In this document: positions 1 to 5,771 of the stretch, piece by piece
How positions within the stretch are numbered: the first letter of the stretch is position 1
Layout of the letters: the number at the start of each line of letters is the position of its first letter
Source: HGM04593 sp045588345
GTDB taxonomy: Bacteria > Bacteroidota > Bacteroidia > Bacteroidales > Bacteroidaceae
Direction: 5' to 3'
DNA length: 5,771 bases
Assembly (NCBI GenBank): GCA_045588345.1
Contig: JAZNDZ010000056.1
Span: 1-5,771 of the forward strand
Notes under the pieces: model-generated
What the model was told of the DNA's origin: nothing
The model's input: only the letters and a program-made list of their open reading frames with translations
Database searches by the model: none
Program-made: the position numbers and the translations under genes

Positions 1-13
1 AGCAAATTTCTAC

Positions 14-113
14 GTTACGTTTGGCTTCAAAATCCTCATTTACGCTTAGTAAACTGCGGTTTTGAAGCCTTCACAAGCCTTGAACTTTACTTTTTATTCA
101 CGCCTCATACAAA
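14..113 (+). repeat. Structured intergenic repeat, left copy
   Basis: Positions 14-80 align without gaps to 5660-5726 (54 of 67 identical), in the same orientation. The 24-bp core at 35-58 is identical to 5681-5704. Similarity continues more weakly, with one 1-base shift, through the run ending TACAAA at 108-113. The copy folds into a long hairpin: arms GGCTTCAAAA (23-32) and TTTTGAAGCC (60-69) pair perfectly. Next come a bulged T33, pair 34/59, and a core that pairs on itself, ending in TTTAC/GTAAA around the loop GCTTA. A short outer stem, 19-22 with 75-78, can stack below it across a 5-base bulge (70-74). The element sits just beyond the aguB stop codon. It has no convincing reading frame of its own. 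Its family is not recognised with certainty; it could be a dispersed REP-like intergenic repeat. Confidence 0.8.
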
Positions 114-140
114 AGAAGGAGACTTTTGGGTCACCTTCTT
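111..140 (-). terminator. Probable rho-independent terminator of the DUF2148-aguA-aguB operon
   Basis: Read on the minus strand, starting seven bases after the aguB stop codon, AAGAAGG (140-134) pairs with CCTTCTT (119-113). Inside, after a T/T mismatch, GAC (132-130) pairs with GTC (123-121) around the loop CCAAAA. The 3' arm runs into a short T tract (TTTT, 114-111). The hairpin plus T tract right after the last gene of the operon fits an intrinsic terminator. The T tract is short and the stem is only moderately G+C rich, so efficiency is uncertain. It overlaps the tail of the left repeat copy. Confidence 0.6.
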
Positions 141-146
141 CAATAT

Positions 147-1040
147 TCACTCGTTGTCAAGATACCTTTTTGTTATTCCGTCATACTCATCAATGCGACG
201 GTCGCGCAAGAACGGCCACCATTGACGCACAGTTTCGCTGCGTTTCATGCTTACCTCAACAACCTCGCATTGCTCCTGTTCGCCCAGATGTGCTGCAAAT
301 TCGCCCTGCGGGCCTGCAATAAAACTGTGTCCCCAGAACTGAATTCCGTTTGTCATTCCTGAAGGGTCAGGCTCGTGTCCAACACGGTTCACTGCAATTA
401 CTGGTATTCCGTTTGCAACTGCATGACCGCGTTGTACGGTTTGCCATGCACACAGTTGGCGTTCTTTTTCTTCAGGAGTGTCGGTACTCTCCCAACCGAT
501 AGCGGTGGGGTAAATCAGCAGGTCGGCACCGCGCAGTGCCATCAGACGTGCTCCTTCGGGATACCACTGATCCCAGCATACCTGCACGCCAAGCATACCC
601 AAAGATGTCTTGATGGGTCTGAAACCGATATCACCTGGCGTGAAATAGAATTTTTCATAATATGCAGGGTCGTCGGGAATGTGCATTTTGCGGTATTTGC
701 CGGCAATGCTTCCGTCGTTGTCAAAAACAACCGCAGTATTATGGTACAGTCCTTTTGCGCGCGCTTCAAAGAGTGATGTTACAAGCACTACATTGCATTC
801 TGCTGCCACTTTGCTATAGAACTCTGTGGAAGGACCGGGGATTGGTTCTGCATATGAGAAATTCTCTGTTGATTCCACTTGGCAGAAATAAGGAGAATTG
901 TGCAGTTCCTGAAGCACAACAAGTTGCGCTCCTTTGGCTGCGACCTCGCGTATGCAGCGAGCCAGTTTCTCCAAGTTGTCTTCAATGCATGTTCCGATGC
1001 TCTGCTGTATTATTCCTACTTTAATTGTATCCATTGTCAT
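147..1040 (-). CDS. aguB: N-carbamoylputrescine amidase (nitrilase superfamily)
   Basis: This 297-residue cytoplasmic enzyme hydrolyses N-carbamoylputrescine to putrescine, CO2 and ammonia, the last step of the agmatine route to putrescine. The carbon-nitrogen hydrolase fold spans nearly the whole protein. The catalytic triad is visible: Glu45 in LQELHNSPYF, Lys118 in KYRKMHIPDDP, and nucleophile Cys155 in VQVCWDQWYPE; Glu129 in YYEKFYF is the usual accessory acid. The runs HIPDDPAYYEKFYFTPGD and CWDQWYPEGAR are typical of AguB rather than of nitrilases or beta-ureidopropionases. Length is normal for the family. The start at 1040 gives MTMDTIKVG, 4 bases after the aguA stop; an in-frame ATG at 1034 would also fit and loses only two residues. 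It is the last gene of the operon, followed by a terminator-like hairpin. No signal peptide is seen. Confidence 0.95.
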   Translation of the reverse strand: MTMDTIKVGIIQQSIGTCIEDNLEKLARCIREVAAKGAQLVVLQELHNSPYFCQVESTENFSYAEPIPGPSTEFYSKVAAECNVVLVTSLFEARAKGLYHNTAVVFDNDGSIAGKYRKMHIPDDPAYYEKFYFTPGDIGFRPIKTSLGMLGVQVCWDQWYPEGARLMALRGADLLIYPTAIGWESTDTPEEKERQLCAWQTVQRGHAVANGIPVIAVNRVGHEPDPSGMTNGIQFWGHSFIAGPQGEFAAHLGEQEQCEVVEVSMKRSETVRQWWPFLRDRRIDEYDGITKRYLDNE

Positions 1041-1044
1041 ATTA

Positions 1045-2076
1045 TTATCGGGGGTATTGCATGGTCACACAATGCAGTGAACCATGTTGTCTTATCAATG
1101 CGCGGCAATCAATTCCTACAATCTCATATTCGGGGAAAGCCTTGCCTAATGCTACAGCGGCTTCTTTGTCGTTTTTCTCCTGAGCGTATGTGGGGTAAAG
1201 CACACTATTATTCAAAATAAGGAAGTTTGCGTATGTAGCAGGCAGACGTTCGCCATCCTCATCAAAGATTGGGGCGGGGGAGGGAAGCGGTACCAGTCTA
1301 TAAGGTTTCCCGTCAGCCGTGCGCAAAGCGGCAATTTCCTCTTCCATGGCATGGAGGTCGGCAAACTGGGCATCGCTTTCATCGGTACACTGCATGTATA
1401 CAATAGTGTCATTCGGGGCAAGTCGCGCAACTGTGTCTACATGCCCGTCCGTGTCATCACCTATAAGATTGCCATGGTTAAGCCATAGTACACGCACGGC
1501 GTGCAGCATCTTCTTCAGGCAATTCTCAATCTCCTCCTTGTTCATAGGTTGGTTGCGGTGTGGTGCGAGCAAGCATTGGCTGGTAGTCAGTATTGTGCCC
1601 TTACCGTCACTCTCTATTGAACCTCCTTCAAGGACAAATGATGTGCAGTCCTCGTACTCGCCCTTTATAATGCCGGCATCATACAGTTTGCCGTTTATGG
1701 CATTGTCGAGCGTGGCTTCGAACTTGCGCCCCCAGCCGTTAAAACAGAAGTCTGCATAGTGGGGCACGTTATCGCCAAGTATGGTTATGAAAGCATGGTC
1801 ACGCGCCCAAGTGTCATTTGTGTCACACTCGAACAGTGTAATGTTGCTCATGGCAGCACCGTTTTTCTCAAGCATCGTGCAGACTTTTTTCGTGTCGGGG
1901 GCAACTATGAGCAACTGAGTGCGTGAACTTATAGCCTTTGCAAGTTCAATATAACACTCTTCTACTTCGGCCAACATGTAGTTCCAATCTGTCTTTTCAT
2001 GTGGCCATGTCAACTGTACCATCTGCAGCCTGTGCCATTCGGCAGGCATGTATAGTTGTCGTTTCGGCTGTTCCAT
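1045..2076 (-). CDS. aguA: Agmatine deiminase (agmatine iminohydrolase)
   Basis: This 343-residue cytoplasmic enzyme of the PAD_porph / guanidine-modifying superfamily converts agmatine to N-carbamoylputrescine and ammonia, the substrate of the aguB product encoded next. Family motifs appear in order: LTWPHEKTDW (22-31), DTNDTWARD (85-93), FNGWGRKFE (112-120), VLEGGSIESDG (148-158, with Glu150), GDDTDGHVDT (206-215, with catalytic His212) and the C-terminal HGSLHCVTMQ with nucleophile Cys336. From memory, HGSLHCVTMQ, GDDTD and LPATYANFL resemble the Helicobacter/Campylobacter-type enzymes more than the plant or Pseudomonas type. After WARD it reads HAF, where an F/S-G pair is more usual. The ATG at 2076 shares its A with the TAA of the upstream gene (TAATG), which supports this start and suggests translational coupling. 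A peptidylarginine deiminase is less likely: there is no signal peptide and aguB is adjacent. Confidence 0.95.
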   Translation of the reverse strand: MEQPKRQLYMPAEWHRLQMVQLTWPHEKTDWNYMLAEVEECYIELAKAISSRTQLLIVAPDTKKVCTMLEKNGAAMSNITLFECDTNDTWARDHAFITILGDNVPHYADFCFNGWGRKFEATLDNAINGKLYDAGIIKGEYEDCTSFVLEGGSIESDGKGTILTTSQCLLAPHRNQPMNKEEIENCLKKMLHAVRVLWLNHGNLIGDDTDGHVDTVARLAPNDTIVYMQCTDESDAQFADLHAMEEEIAALRTADGKPYRLVPLPSPAPIFDEDGERLPATYANFLILNNSVLYPTYAQEKNDKEAAVALGKAFPEYEIVGIDCRALIRQHGSLHCVTMQYPR

Positions 2077-2612
2077 TATTGCTGAACCTTGCGTTTGCGG
2101 TCAAAGAAAGGATTCTTTGAACTTGCGCTCACCGGTATTCCTATTATATAATTGCAATCGGGCATCCAGCCGAGTTTCAGTGCTGCGTAACCGACTGAGT
2201 ACATGACACGGGTGTCAACTCTAAGGTCTGCTGCTGTGGCGCATGCCGACCCTACGGCAATACCTACATCAATTGTATTCATCGCACATGGAACGCCTTC
2301 GGCACGCTCTCCACATGTAGGGAAACCGCAATAACCGCAGTTTAGGCACATGGCCTCTTCGCGAGAGCCAATGAGCAACACAGCCTCGGCCGAAAGTATA
2401 TTGTCCGCATCGCGCATAAGACCTCCGCGGCCCATATTCTCGCCTATCTGGTGAAGAGCATTGCTCAGTGCTACAATGTCATCTTCAGTAATCATCATAA
2501 TCTCAATAATGTCCACACCTTTTGCTTTTGGAGCGGTACGGGCAGCAGTCATCATCTGCTTTGCACACTCTATCACATGCTGGTGACGTTCGTCTCTTTC
2601 GTTGTAAACCAT
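2076..2612 (-). CDS. DUF2148 ferredoxin-domain protein
   Basis: This 178-residue, probably cytoplasmic protein belongs, as far as I recognise it, to the uncharacterised DUF2148 family described as containing a ferredoxin domain. It has eight cysteines. Cys89, Cys92, Cys95 and Cys100 form a CX2CX2CX4C cluster (CLNCGYCGFPTC) suited to an iron-sulfur centre; Cys109, Cys124 and Cys153 lie downstream, and Cys16 is in the N-terminal helix. The N-terminal half (AARTAPKAKGVDIIEIMMI, then GENMGRGGLMRDADNIL) reads like a nitroreductase-type or flavin-associated segment, but that is only an impression. The C-terminal half has a glycine/alanine-rich stretch (DVGIAVGSACATAADL) and ends in basic residues. 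It is the first gene of the operon, and its stop codon overlaps the aguA start by one base. Its function is unknown; a redox role alongside putrescine synthesis is not shown by the sequence. The ATG at 2612 lies about 25 bases after the predicted -7 box. Confidence 0.85.
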   Translation of the reverse strand: MVYNERDERHQHVIECAKQMMTAARTAPKAKGVDIIEIMMITEDDIVALSNALHQIGENMGRGGLMRDADNILSAEAVLLIGSREEAMCLNCGYCGFPTCGERAEGVPCAMNTIDVGIAVGSACATAADLRVDTRVMYSVGYAALKLGWMPDCNYIIGIPVSASSKNPFFDRKRKVQQ

Positions 2613-2636
2613 AGTATTGTTTTAATGAAGTTTGTG

Positions 2637-2664
2637 CGAAGATAATGAATATTTCATAAACAAA
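2637..2664 (-). promoter_or_regulatory. Putative Bacteroidota-type promoter for the DUF2148-aguA-aguB operon
   Basis: On the minus strand, TATCTTCG (2644-2637) matches the Bacteroidota -7 consensus TAnnTTTG with one substitution. A TTTG (2664-2661) lies 16 bases upstream, shorter than the usual spacing of about 19-21 bases, so the -33 assignment is weak. Transcription would start near 2630, leaving a short A-rich leader (AAAACAATACT before the ATG) without a Shine-Dalgarno sequence, as is usual in this phylum. Confidence 0.5.
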
Positions 2665-2750
2665 GGGATAACTGTTGCTAAATTTTGCAGTGAGCGAATC
2701 TTTATTGTAAGGATTTTTTAACATCTTATTATTAAAAAAAGTTATCGACA

Positions 2751-2781
2751 TTTGATTTTTTTGTAGTTTTATATAATTTCG
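2751..2781 (+). promoter_or_regulatory. Putative Bacteroidota-type promoter for the M16 peptidase gene
   Basis: TTTG (2751-2754) and TAATTTCG (2774-2781) are separated by 19 bases, matching the Bacteroidota -33/-7 arrangement with one mismatch in the -7 box (TTCG for TTTG). Transcription would start near 2788, giving a leader of roughly 40 bases that is A+T rich and has no Shine-Dalgarno sequence before the ATG at 2831. The box and its flank (TTCGCAC) are the same as in the divergent promoter. Confidence 0.65.
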
Positions 2782-2830
2782 CACGTCAAATATTAAAGCA
2801 ACAGAATCAATTTTTAATTCCAATAATATT

Positions 2831-5626
2831 ATGAAAAGGTTTTTTCTTTCATTAGCGGTGCTTTTTGTCACCCTGATTTCGTTCGGACAGACCCAACTGC
2901 CCGTTGATGAGAACGTGAGAGTTGGCAAGCTCGAGAATGGCTTGACATATTACATCCGTCACAACGACAAGCCCGCCCAGCGCGCAGAGTTCTATCTTGC
3001 AACCAACGTTGGTGCATTCCAGGAAGAGGATGACCAGGACGGTCTTGCGCACTTCCTTGAGCACATGTGCTTCAACGGTACCAAGAACTTTCCGGGCAAG
3101 TCGCTCCTTGAGTATCTCCAGAGTATAGGTGCTGAGTTCGGTCGCAATATCAATGCTTCTACCGGCTTTGAGCAGACACAGTATATGCTCAACAATATTC
3201 CAATCATCCGTGAGGGTATCATAGACTCCTGTCTTCTTGTACTGCATGACTATTCACACTATGTAACATGTGACCCCAAGGAGATAGATGCCGAGCGCGG
3301 TGTAATCCTTGAGGAACGCCGTTCACGTCGTGATGCCAACTGGAGAATGTTCGAACACTCTTTGCCATACTATTTTGGTGACACGCAGATGGCACGCCGC
3401 ACCCTTATCGGCGGTGAGGAGCAGTTGAAGACATTCAAGCCCGAGAGCCTTGTAAACTTTTACCGCAAATGGTACAATCCGGACATGCAGGCAGTAGTAG
3501 TAATAGGTGACGTTGATGTCGACAAGATAGAGCAGAAGATTAAGGATACATTCGGTTCTATTCCGGCACCGGCAGTTCCTACAGTAAAGCCAATTGTAAA
3601 GGTTCCCGACAACAAAGAGCCGCAGGTTGCAGTCATCACAGACCCCGAGGCAAGCGTCTCAATGGTTGAACTGTTGTGGAGAGGCGAGGCAATGCCAAAG
3701 GAGATGGCATCAACCGACGCTGCTTTCATGCTTGATATTGTAAAGTCAATCATCAGCATTGTCTTCAATGAAAGAATGGAGGCTGTGACAGCATCGGCCA
3801 ATGCTCCTTTCATTGGCGGCGGGTTGAGCATAGGTGCAATTTGCGAAGGCTGCGAGGCTGTGCAGGCACAACTCATCTTTAAAGACGGTGATTACACCAA
3901 TGCCATGAAGGCTTTCTATACGGAGATAGAGAGAATGCGCCGTTACGGTATTACGGAGAGCGAACTCGAACGCGCAAAACTGAAACTCATCAGCGATGCC
4001 GAGAAGGCTGTAGAGGCAGCGGCAACCCGCGAGAATGCCGAGTTCGTATGGCCCATTCTTGGACACTTCTTCCAGAACAACTATCTCCTTGCTCCGGAGG
4101 TTGAACTGAAACTCACACAGGCTGTGTGTGCCCAGTTGCCTTCTATGCTCTTCCAGCAGGTCGTTTCACAGGCTATTACCGATGAGAATTTTGTGGTACT
4201 ATACAAGGCTCCTTCACGCGAAGGCCTTACACATCCCGCTGAAGCAGAAATCCTTTCCGTAATTAATGAAGTGAAGGCAGGCGAGGTTTCTGCTCCGGTA
4301 GAAGAAGGTGCAGGCGAGCCACTGCTCGATGCTGCAGCAATAGTCCCCGGTACCGTGGTGAATGAGGCTGACGGCATCTACGGTTCAAAAGAGTGGACAT
4401 TGAGCAACGGAGTAAAGGTTATATACAAACCTACAACATTCAAGAATGACGAGGTAGTAATCGAATTGGTTGAAAAGGGCGGTAAATCGCTTATAGAGAA
4501 CAACGAACTTGCATCGTTTGACGAGAACATACAGATGCTCTATCAGCAAAACCGCGGACTCTCCAAGTTCAGCGGCATACAGTTGAAAAAGATGTTGACA
4601 GGCAAGAATGTACTTTGCAGCACCAATATTGGCAGTACAACCCATTCGGTAGATGTTGTTACAACACCAAAAGATATCGAAACTGCTATGCAACTCCTTT
4701 ATCTGAATATTGTTGAACCGCGTTTCGATAATGAAGAGTATCAGGTCGGCATCAACCAGTTGAAGGCAATGCTCCCCAACCTTGAGAAACAGCCAATGCT
4801 CAAGTTCCAGAAGTATGCCAACGAGATACTTTATGGCAACAACAAGCGTCGCCAGATTATCAGTGCAGAGATTATTGAAAAAGCCAATATTGCCGATGTT
4901 GAAAAGGTAAACCGCCGTCTCTTCGGGGATGTAGCCGGTGCAACCGTGTATGTGGTAGGCAACATTGATGCCGAGACTCTAAAACCGCTTGTCGAGAAGT
5001 ATATTGCATCACTGCCTGGCGGCAAGAAGGGTGCCAAGGTCATTGACCGCAAGGAAGATATAGTAAAAGGCAAGGTCATCAAGGATTTCCCTGTAGAAAT
5101 GGAGACTCCAAAGAACACAGTGTTGCAGGTGTATTCAGCAAAAATTCCTGCAACAATTGAGAATAAAGTTCTTCTTACAGCAGCCAAGTACTATCTTGAT
5201 ATGGTCTATGTCGAGACTCTGCGTGAGAGCGAGGGCGGCACATACGGTGCAAGTGTAAGCAATATGATACAGCGTGAGCCTAAACCTATTGCAGTTCTTC
5301 AGGTCGCTTTTGAGACAAACCCCGAAAGTGTGAAGAAACTCTCAGACCTTGCTGTAGCAGGTGTTGACGCTCTGCTCAAGGACGGCATTCCTGCCGACAA
5401 ACTTGATATGATTGTCAAGAATATGAAAAAGAATATTCCACAAAGGAGAATTGAGAATTCATATTGGATGTCAAATCTTCAGGAATATGCCGACCATGGC
5501 ATAGACTATGACGTTGAATACGAATCAGCGGTTGACGCGATTACATCCGAGGCAGTCGTGAAACTCATGAAGAAGATTGTAGGTCAGAAGAACTTCATAC
5601 AGATTTCTATAAGTCCTGCAAAATAA
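2831..5626 (+). CDS. Secreted M16-family zinc metallopeptidase (pitrilysin-like)
   Basis: This 931-residue protein has a signal peptide: Lys2-Arg3, then the hydrophobic run FFLSLAVLFVTLISFG, with cleavage probably near residue 20. There is no lipobox cysteine, so it should be periplasmic or otherwise exported. The first M16 catalytic domain (about 30-180) carries the inverted zinc motif HFLEH (His74, Glu77, His78). Glu155 in DAERGVILEE is correctly spaced as the third zinc ligand. An M16_C-type domain follows (about 195-380). The second half repeats the fold without a zinc site: LSNGVKVIYKP starts near 520, and a second M16_C-type domain near 690-870 has the Arg798...Tyr805 element (RESEGGTYGAS) that helps form the active site. 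The four-domain length of about 930 residues is normal for single-chain M16 peptidases of Bacteroidota. Family members degrade peptides inside a closed chamber; the substrate cannot be told here. The gene is transcribed alone, divergently from the polyamine operon. Confidence 0.93.
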   Translation: MKRFFLSLAVLFVTLISFGQTQLPVDENVRVGKLENGLTYYIRHNDKPAQRAEFYLATNVGAFQEEDDQDGLAHFLEHMCFNGTKNFPGKSLLEYLQSIGAEFGRNINASTGFEQTQYMLNNIPIIREGIIDSCLLVLHDYSHYVTCDPKEIDAERGVILEERRSRRDANWRMFEHSLPYYFGDTQMARRTLIGGEEQLKTFKPESLVNFYRKWYNPDMQAVVVIGDVDVDKIEQKIKDTFGSIPAPAVPTVKPIVKVPDNKEPQVAVITDPEASVSMVELLWRGEAMPKEMASTDAAFMLDIVKSIISIVFNERMEAVTASANAPFIGGGLSIGAICEGCEAVQAQLIFKDGDYTNAMKAFYTEIERMRRYGITESELERAKLKLISDAEKAVEAAATRENAEFVWPILGHFFQNNYLLAPEVELKLTQAVCAQLPSMLFQQVVSQAITDENFVVLYKAPSREGLTHPAEAEILSVINEVKAGEVSAPVEEGAGEPLLDAAAIVPGTVVNEADGIYGSKEWTLSNGVKVIYKPTTFKNDEVVIELVEKGGKSLIENNELASFDENIQMLYQQNRGLSKFSGIQLKKMLTGKNVLCSTNIGSTTHSVDVVTTPKDIETAMQLLYLNIVEPRFDNEEYQVGINQLKAMLPNLEKQPMLKFQKYANEILYGNNKRRQIISAEIIEKANIADVEKVNRRLFGDVAGATVYVVGNIDAETLKPLVEKYIASLPGGKKGAKVIDRKEDIVKGKVIKDFPVEMETPKNTVLQVYSAKIPATIENKVLLTAAKYYLDMVYVETLRESEGGTYGASVSNMIQREPKPIAVLQVAFETNPESVKKLSDLAVAGVDALLKDGIPADKLDMIVKNMKKNIPQRRIENSYWMSNLQEYADHGIDYDVEYESAVDAITSEAVVKLMKKIVGQKNFIQISISPAK

Positions 5627-5659
5627 AGACATGAGGCTGACTAAAAAGGCTCTTTTGTT

Positions 5660-5771
5660 GTTACGCTTGCCCGAAAAATACTCATTTACGCTTAGTAAAC
5701 TGCGTTTTTTCGTGCTTCGCAAGCCTAAAAATAGCTCTTTTTATCCAACCTCCCTACAAACGTGGGTGACC
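5660..5771 (+). repeat. Structured intergenic repeat, right copy (runs to window edge)
   Basis: This second copy of the element at 14-113 is in the same orientation and starts 34 bases after the M16 peptidase stop codon. The 24-bp core is at 5681-5704. Arms GCCCGAAAAA (5669-5678) and TTTTTCGTGC (5706-5715) pair at 9 of 10 positions, with one C/T mismatch, although the arm bases differ from those of the left copy. The outer stem GCTT (5665-5668) pairs with AAGC (5721-5724). Weaker similarity continues to TACAAA (5755-5760), and the window ends in GGGTGACC, close to GGGTCACC at 128-135 of the left copy. The element may continue past the window. Lying after the M16 stop codon, it may also affect transcript ends, but no clean hairpin plus T tract is visible in the sequence available. 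Confidence 0.8.

Noticed and set aside
35..135. Open reading frame through the left repeat, with a similar frame in the right copy, starting His-Leu-Arg-Leu-Val-Asn-Cys
   Set aside because: The shared peptide follows from the conserved DNA core. The frames diverge and the right one soon stops; there is no start codon context, and the substitutions follow base pairing rather than codon positions.
375..776. Plus-strand open frame of 133 codons opposite aguB
   Set aside because: It lies wholly antisense to a well-supported enzyme gene, has no recognisable domain, and its cysteine- and phenylalanine-rich composition is typical of a shadow frame.
2671..2691. ACTG...CAGT inverted repeat as a possible operator between the divergent promoters
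   Set aside because: The arms are only four bases with a 13-base spacer, which is expected by chance.
2697..2719. Small hairpin (8-bp stem with one G:T pair, loop TTG) followed by a T run in the intergenic region
   Set aside because: It is A+T rich and weak, lies upstream of the predicted M16 promoter, and faces away from any transcript that would need ending. It is probably chance in A+T-rich DNA.
2503..2928. Minus-strand open frame of 141 codons across the divergent promoter region
   Set aside because: It overlaps the start of the M16 gene, both predicted promoters and the DUF2148 gene in another frame; the low-complexity middle part reads as translated A+T-rich intergenic DNA.
5627..5659. 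Possible terminator directly after the M16 stop codon (two AGGCT-like runs near 5634 and 5647)
   Set aside because: The runs are direct, not inverted, so they cannot form a stem.

Overview
The window looks like chromosomal DNA of a member of the Bacteroidales (Bacteroides/Prevotella-like). Evidence for this is the divergent promoters with Bacteroidota-type -7 boxes (TAnnTTCG instead of TATAAT), A-rich leaders without Shine-Dalgarno sequences, a secreted M16 peptidase of the type common in that group, and moderate G+C. No source was given, so the taxonomic call is an inference.

Layout: four complete genes lie between two diverged direct copies of a structured intergenic repeat. On the minus strand, read from about 2630 down to 147, is a tightly packed three-gene operon: a cysteine-rich ferredoxin-domain protein of the DUF2148 type (2612-2076), agmatine deiminase aguA (2076-1045) and N-carbamoylputrescine amidase aguB (1040-147). 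The first junction overlaps by one base and the second has a 4-base gap. AguA and AguB act consecutively: agmatine is converted to N-carbamoylputrescine and then to putrescine, so the operon makes putrescine. The arginine decarboxylase that would supply agmatine is not in the window. A terminator-like hairpin lies just after aguB (111-140).

A 218-bp intergenic region (2613-2830) carries a promoter for each direction. The plus strand then holds one large gene (2831-5626) for a 931-residue secreted zinc peptidase of family M16, with HXXEH in its N-terminal half and the Arg/Tyr element in its C-terminal half. Nothing in the sequence links it functionally to the polyamine operon.

The least ordinary item is the repeat pair. 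Positions 14-80 and 5660-5726 align without gaps (54 of 67 identical). They share an exactly conserved 24-bp core, and most of the differences are compensatory changes in a stem enclosing that core. This is direct sequence evidence for a selected hairpin. I found no transposase, CRISPR array, tRNA, rRNA or defence genes.
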